From Saprospiraceae bacterium (lineage in GTDB: Bacteria; Bacteroidota; Bacteroidia; Chitinophagales; Saprospiraceae): a stretch of 64,000 bases of DNA. The notes beneath the pieces are model-generated. The model saw only the letters and a list, made by a program, of their open reading frames with translations, was not told the DNA's origin and did not search any database. The translations under genes were made by a program, and so were the position numbers. The stretch is taken from assembly GCA_016714445.1 (NCBI GenBank), contig JADJNF010000001.1, forward strand, positions 62,001 through 126,000. Reading direction: 5' to 3'. Of the stretch, positions 60,883-64,000 are shown one piece after another. Each line of letters begins with the position of its first letter. Within the stretch, counting starts at the first letter, position 1.

Positions 60883-63471
60883 ATGCCAACTTCTTTCAAA
60901 AATTTTTATTTTATAATTTTAATCTCATTGAGTTACAATGGATTAAGTCAGACCGATAAAAAACCATTGAGTTATTATTTACCTGATATTACTTACGACG
61001 AAAAAATTCCAACTCCTGAGCAATATCTGGGGTATCAGATTGGTGATTGGCATGTCACTCACGATCAGTTGATCTCTTACTTTAAAGTTCTTGACATGTT
61101 ATCGGATCGAATTGAAATTGCAGAATATGCACGAAGTCATGAAAACCGACCTCTTATAGTAGCAATGATCAGTAGTCCGGAAAATCTTAAAAATAAGGAT
61201 AATATAAAAAAACAACACTCAGCTCTGGCCAATTCTGACACAGCAGGATCAGTCAATATATCTAATCTTCCAGCCGTTCTTTGGCAAGGCTATACGATTC
61301 ATGGCAATGAACCATCCGGAAATAATGCATCTCTACTTGTTGCATATTATCTGGCAGCAGGTCAAAGCCAAGAAGTTAAAAATATTCTAAACAATACAGT
61401 CATTCTAATGGACCCATGCTTGAATCCCGACGGATCACAACGATTTTCTACCTGGGTAAATAGCCATAAAAGTCAACATCTTGTTTCAGATCCATCAAGT
61501 CGTGAGTTTTCAGAAGTATGGCCTGGAGGAAGGTATAATCACTACTGGTTTGATATGAACCGTGACTGGCTATTGCTTGTACATCCAGAAAGTCGCGGCC
61601 GTATAAAGTTATTTCATGAATGGCATCCGAATGTTTTAACTGATCATCACGAAATGGGGACTAATTCAACCTTCTTTTTTCAACCTGGCATACCTTCTAG
61701 TAATAACCCAAATACACCTTCTGAAAATTTTATTTTAACAGAAGAAATAGGTAAGTTTCATGCAAAAGCACTTGATTCTATTGGCTCGCTTTATTTTACT
61801 AAAGCCAGTTTTGATGATTTTTATTATGGAAAAGGATCTACTTATCCTGATGCTTTAGGTTGCATAGGCATACTTTTTGAGCAAGCCAGCTCCAGAGGTC
61901 ATCTTCAGGAAAGTGTAAATGGACCGGTTAGCTTTCCCTTTACTATAAGAAATCAGGTAAATACTTCATTATCCACACAAAGAGCGGTTTTGGGTCTGAA
62001 AGAAAGACTTTTGACTTATAAACAGACTTTTCATAAAAAAGTATTAGAAAAGATATCTTCGATTCCCATCAAAGGATATATTTTTGCTGATAGAGATGAA
62101 GCAAAAATCCAACATTTTTTAAATATTCTATTGCAGCATAAAGTTGATGTTTACAAAAATGAACAAAATCTACAGATAAATGAAAATAAATTTGAAAAAG
62201 GTAAAAGTTACATTGTACCCTTAGCACAAGCACAACCAATCCTGGCTAAAACTATTTTTGAAGTTGTTCAATCATTTCAGGACAGTTCATTTTATGACGT
62301 CTCAGGTTGGACATTAAGTCATGCATTTGGTCTAAAATGTGAGCCGTTGACTACCATTTCGGTGAATAAAAATCTAAAAGTTACGTCACCGCTACAAATT
62401 TCAGGAGGTGTTACTGGTGATACAAAGGAAATATATTCTTTTATTATTGAGCCGGAGCAGCGTCACATTCATAAAACTGTATTTGAACTTCAAAAATTAG
62501 AGCTTATTGTCAGAATTGCTCAATCAGATATGGAAGTAAAAATCGGCAATTCAGTTAAAGTATTTTCTAAAGGAAGCATCATCATACCAGTTCAAAATCA
62601 ATCTGTTAAAGCATCTGATATTATAGGAATCATGAATGAGATAGGGAAAAGAAATGACATTATAATTCACCCTATGGCAGGTGGAAATGGAACCAATACC
62701 ATCACAGTTGGTCATCCATTGGTTAGCCCTCTGGAAAAACCTGAAATTGCGTACATTGTTGGCTCCGGAATAAATCCGCAATCTGCCGGTGAAATATGGC
62801 ATCACCTGGACCTAAATCTACACCTTCCTGCTACCATGCTGGAGAATACAAGGTTCAGAAGTACCAATCTCAAAAGATATAATACCATCATCTTACCGGA
62901 AGGGAGCTACAATACATGGGGAGAATCAGAAATAAACAAATTGAGAGATTGGTGCCAGCAAGGGAATACATTAATAACCATAGGCTCTGCCACAGAATGG
63001 GCCGCAGATAAAAAATTAGTTGTGTTGAATCAAAGAAAAATTGATAAAAACAATTCAGAGTCAGGAAAATATGAAAATGCAGATCGTGAAATAGATGCTA
63101 AGGTCATTGGAGGAAGTATTTTTGGAGTTGACGCAGACTTAAGTCATCCTCTTTTTTATGGTTTTGATGACAATAAACTATCTCTGATGAAAACAGGTAC
63201 CAAATTTTATGAACCAACGAACAATAAATATGCATCCCCTGCCAAATACAGAGATGACTTTTTGGTGTCAGGTTACTTACCCAAAGGAATAAGCTCCTCC
63301 ATAAGAAAAGGGGCAGCCATTACAGTTCATGGTATTGGAGCCGGCAAAGTGATTTGTTTTCAGGACAATCCTTTGTTTAGAGGGTATTGGCTTGTCGGGC
63401 AAAAGATATTTAATAACGCCTTGTTTTATAGTAAGGTGATAGACAGACGGACGATAGAGTCAGGTGAATAA
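60883..63471 (+). CDS. Secreted M14-family zinc carboxypeptidase with C-terminal amidotransferase-like domain
   Basis: Start placed at the ATG 60883, which gives a signal peptide (NFYFIILISLSYNGLSQ) in a product of 862 residues; a TTG seven codons earlier is possible but unneeded. M14 domain: zinc ligands in YTIHGNEPSGNNASLLVAYY (His-x-x-Glu), PCLNPDGSQRF, FDMNRDW and a third His in LTDHHEMGTN, with YYGKGSTYPD and a late Glu in LFEQASSRG. The C-terminal third (AYIVGSGINPQSAGEIWHH, TIILPEGSYNTWG) resembles a class I amidotransferase/DJ-1 fold. Acts outside the cytoplasm on peptides or peptidoglycan; substrate unknown. Stops one base from the convergent gene. Confidence 0.88.
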   Translation: MPTSFKNFYFIILISLSYNGLSQTDKKPLSYYLPDITYDEKIPTPEQYLGYQIGDWHVTHDQLISYFKVLDMLSDRIEIAEYARSHENRPLIVAMISSPENLKNKDNIKKQHSALANSDTAGSVNISNLPAVLWQGYTIHGNEPSGNNASLLVAYYLAAGQSQEVKNILNNTVILMDPCLNPDGSQRFSTWVNSHKSQHLVSDPSSREFSEVWPGGRYNHYWFDMNRDWLLLVHPESRGRIKLFHEWHPNVLTDHHEMGTNSTFFFQPGIPSSNNPNTPSENFILTEEIGKFHAKALDSIGSLYFTKASFDDFYYGKGSTYPDALGCIGILFEQASSRGHLQESVNGPVSFPFTIRNQVNTSLSTQRAVLGLKERLLTYKQTFHKKVLEKISSIPIKGYIFADRDEAKIQHFLNILLQHKVDVYKNEQNLQINENKFEKGKSYIVPLAQAQPILAKTIFEVVQSFQDSSFYDVSGWTLSHAFGLKCEPLTTISVNKNLKVTSPLQISGGVTGDTKEIYSFIIEPEQRHIHKTVFELQKLELIVRIAQSDMEVKIGNSVKVFSKGSIIIPVQNQSVKASDIIGIMNEIGKRNDIIIHPMAGGNGTNTITVGHPLVSPLEKPEIAYIVGSGINPQSAGEIWHHLDLNLHLPATMLENTRFRSTNLKRYNTIILPEGSYNTWGESEINKLRDWCQQGNTLITIGSATEWAADKKLVVLNQRKIDKNNSESGKYENADREIDAKVIGGSIFGVDADLSHPLFYGFDDNKLSLMKTGTKFYEPTNNKYASPAKYRDDFLVSGYLPKGISSSIRKGAAITVHGIGAGKVICFQDNPLFRGYWLVGQKIFNNALFYSKVIDRRTIESGE

Positions 63472-63472
63472 A

Positions 63473-64000
63473 TTATTTTTTGATAAGCATTCTTTGTCTT
63501 ACTGCTTCAAAAAGTATTATAGCCGCACTTACAGAAACATTCACAGAATCTAATTGCCCTTGCATGGGAATAATGATATTATGATCCGCAGCGTTAACCC
63601 ACTCTTCACTTAGGCCGGTTGATTCTGTACCAACTACCAATGCCGTGGGCCCGGTGTAGTCTTGATCATAAATCGAAACTGAAGAGTCGTTGATCGTAGC
63701 ACAGAATATTTTGATTTTTTGCTTTTTCAGAAAAGTAATTATTTCCATCGAAGCACCAGAAACGACCTGTTTTGTAAAAACGCCGCCTACACTTGAACGG
63801 ATAATATTTGGATTGAAAATATCGGTATTGGGGTTTGCAATGATAAATGCGTCTACACCTGCCGCATCTGCAGTACGGAGTAATGCACCTATATTACCGG
63901 GTTTTTCCGGAGCTTCGGCTACAAGAATAAATGGGTTATTGTTCTTTAGTGCCAAATCTTCAATATGCTTTTCAATATAACTAAACATAGCTATAACTCC
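63473..64000 (-). CDS. TrmH-family (SpoU) rRNA/tRNA 2'-O-methyltransferase, C-terminal part (cut by window edge)
   Basis: The catalytic SPOUT domain of a TrmH/RlmB-type enzyme. An ATG at 63988 could be read as the start, but the frame stays open to the window edge (GVIAMFSYIEKHIEDLAL), and GV-x-A-x-F is the usual linker between the N-terminal substrate-binding and catalytic domains, so the gene most likely continues beyond base 64000. Motifs: 1 EAPEKPGNIGALLRTADAAG, 2 ALVVGTESTGLSEEW, 3 IPMQGQLDSVNVSVSAAIIL. Target RNA unknown. Second TrmH-type gene in this window. Confidence 0.9.
   Translation of the reverse strand, partial: GVIAMFSYIEKHIEDLALKNNNPFILVAEAPEKPGNIGALLRTADAAGVDAFIIANPNTDIFNPNIIRSSVGGVFTKQVVSGASMEIITFLKKQKIKIFCATINDSSVSIYDQDYTGPTALVVGTESTGLSEEWVNAADHNIIIPMQGQLDSVNVSVSAAIILFEAVRQRMLIKK

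Overview
The window is chromosomal DNA from a member of the Bacteroidota, most likely a saprospirian or another gliding/T9SS-bearing environmental lineage. The evidence is: type A and type B (CHU_C) type IX secretion sorting domains, SprB-type repeats, gldC, a type III glutamine synthetase, a long NusB, DUF3822 next to rsmD, the bacillithiol-linked ytxJ, a DUF1501/DUF1800 pair, and the TAnnTTTG -7 promoter box of this phylum in front of many genes. The DNA looks AT-rich throughout. I see no rRNA, no tRNA, no CRISPR array, no insertion sequence and no prophage; both ends cut through a gene (glnN at the left, a TrmH-family methyltransferase at the right).

Layout. 1-2000: two unrelated glutamine synthetases (types III and II) head to tail with a terminator between them. 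2.3-6.7 kb: a large secreted metalloprotease with T9SS tail. 6.9-12.3 kb: deoD, a PLP enzyme, proC, tex. 12.5-19.8 kb: a T9SS type B surface protein coupled to riboflavin synthase, then a 13-repeat SprB-like protein with an apparent frameshift in its sorting signal. 19.8-21.4 kb: a two-gene membrane/coiled-coil module of unknown role. 21.5-26.8 kb: trmH, a periplasmic-binding-protein-like lipoprotein, guaA, an OmpA-like protein, nusB. 27-35.2 kb: the DUF1501/DUF1800 pair and a glycan operon (yfhO-like, GT4, wecB). 35.5-38.9 kb: an operon joining NAD(P)HX repair to a sirtuin. 39.2-43.6 kb: S4 protein/PPK2, DUF58, thioredoxin, a DUF2892 gene under a textbook CRP-type site, its neighbouring Crp-family regulator, and a ZIP transporter. 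44-51 kb: rarA, rsmD, DUF3822, a pseudopilin-like protein, tsaD, a CHAP hydrolase and mpl. 50.7-52.6 kb: a 47-residue lipoprotein, ytxJ, mnmD and a DUF1573 protein. 52.7-57 kb: an S24 repressor, gldC behind a tetranucleotide repeat, an outer-membrane barrel, and a sulfur amino acid PLP enzyme. 57.2-60.8 kb: an exopolysaccharide-type cluster. 60.9-64 kb: an M14 peptidase and the second TrmH-family enzyme.

Most of the content is housekeeping and envelope biology. The observations most worth checking are: the A7 tract that shifts the SprB protein out of its T9SS tail; the (CAAT)6 tract in the gldC leader; the TGTGA-N6-TCACA operator placed near -44 of the DUF2892 gene beside a Crp-family gene whose recognition helix keeps the R-E-R residues of CRP; an RsmD with GPPY in place of the catalytic (D/N)PPY; and the uncharacterised PspA-like pair at 19.8-21.4 kb. 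Promoter, operator and start-site statements come from inspection by eye.
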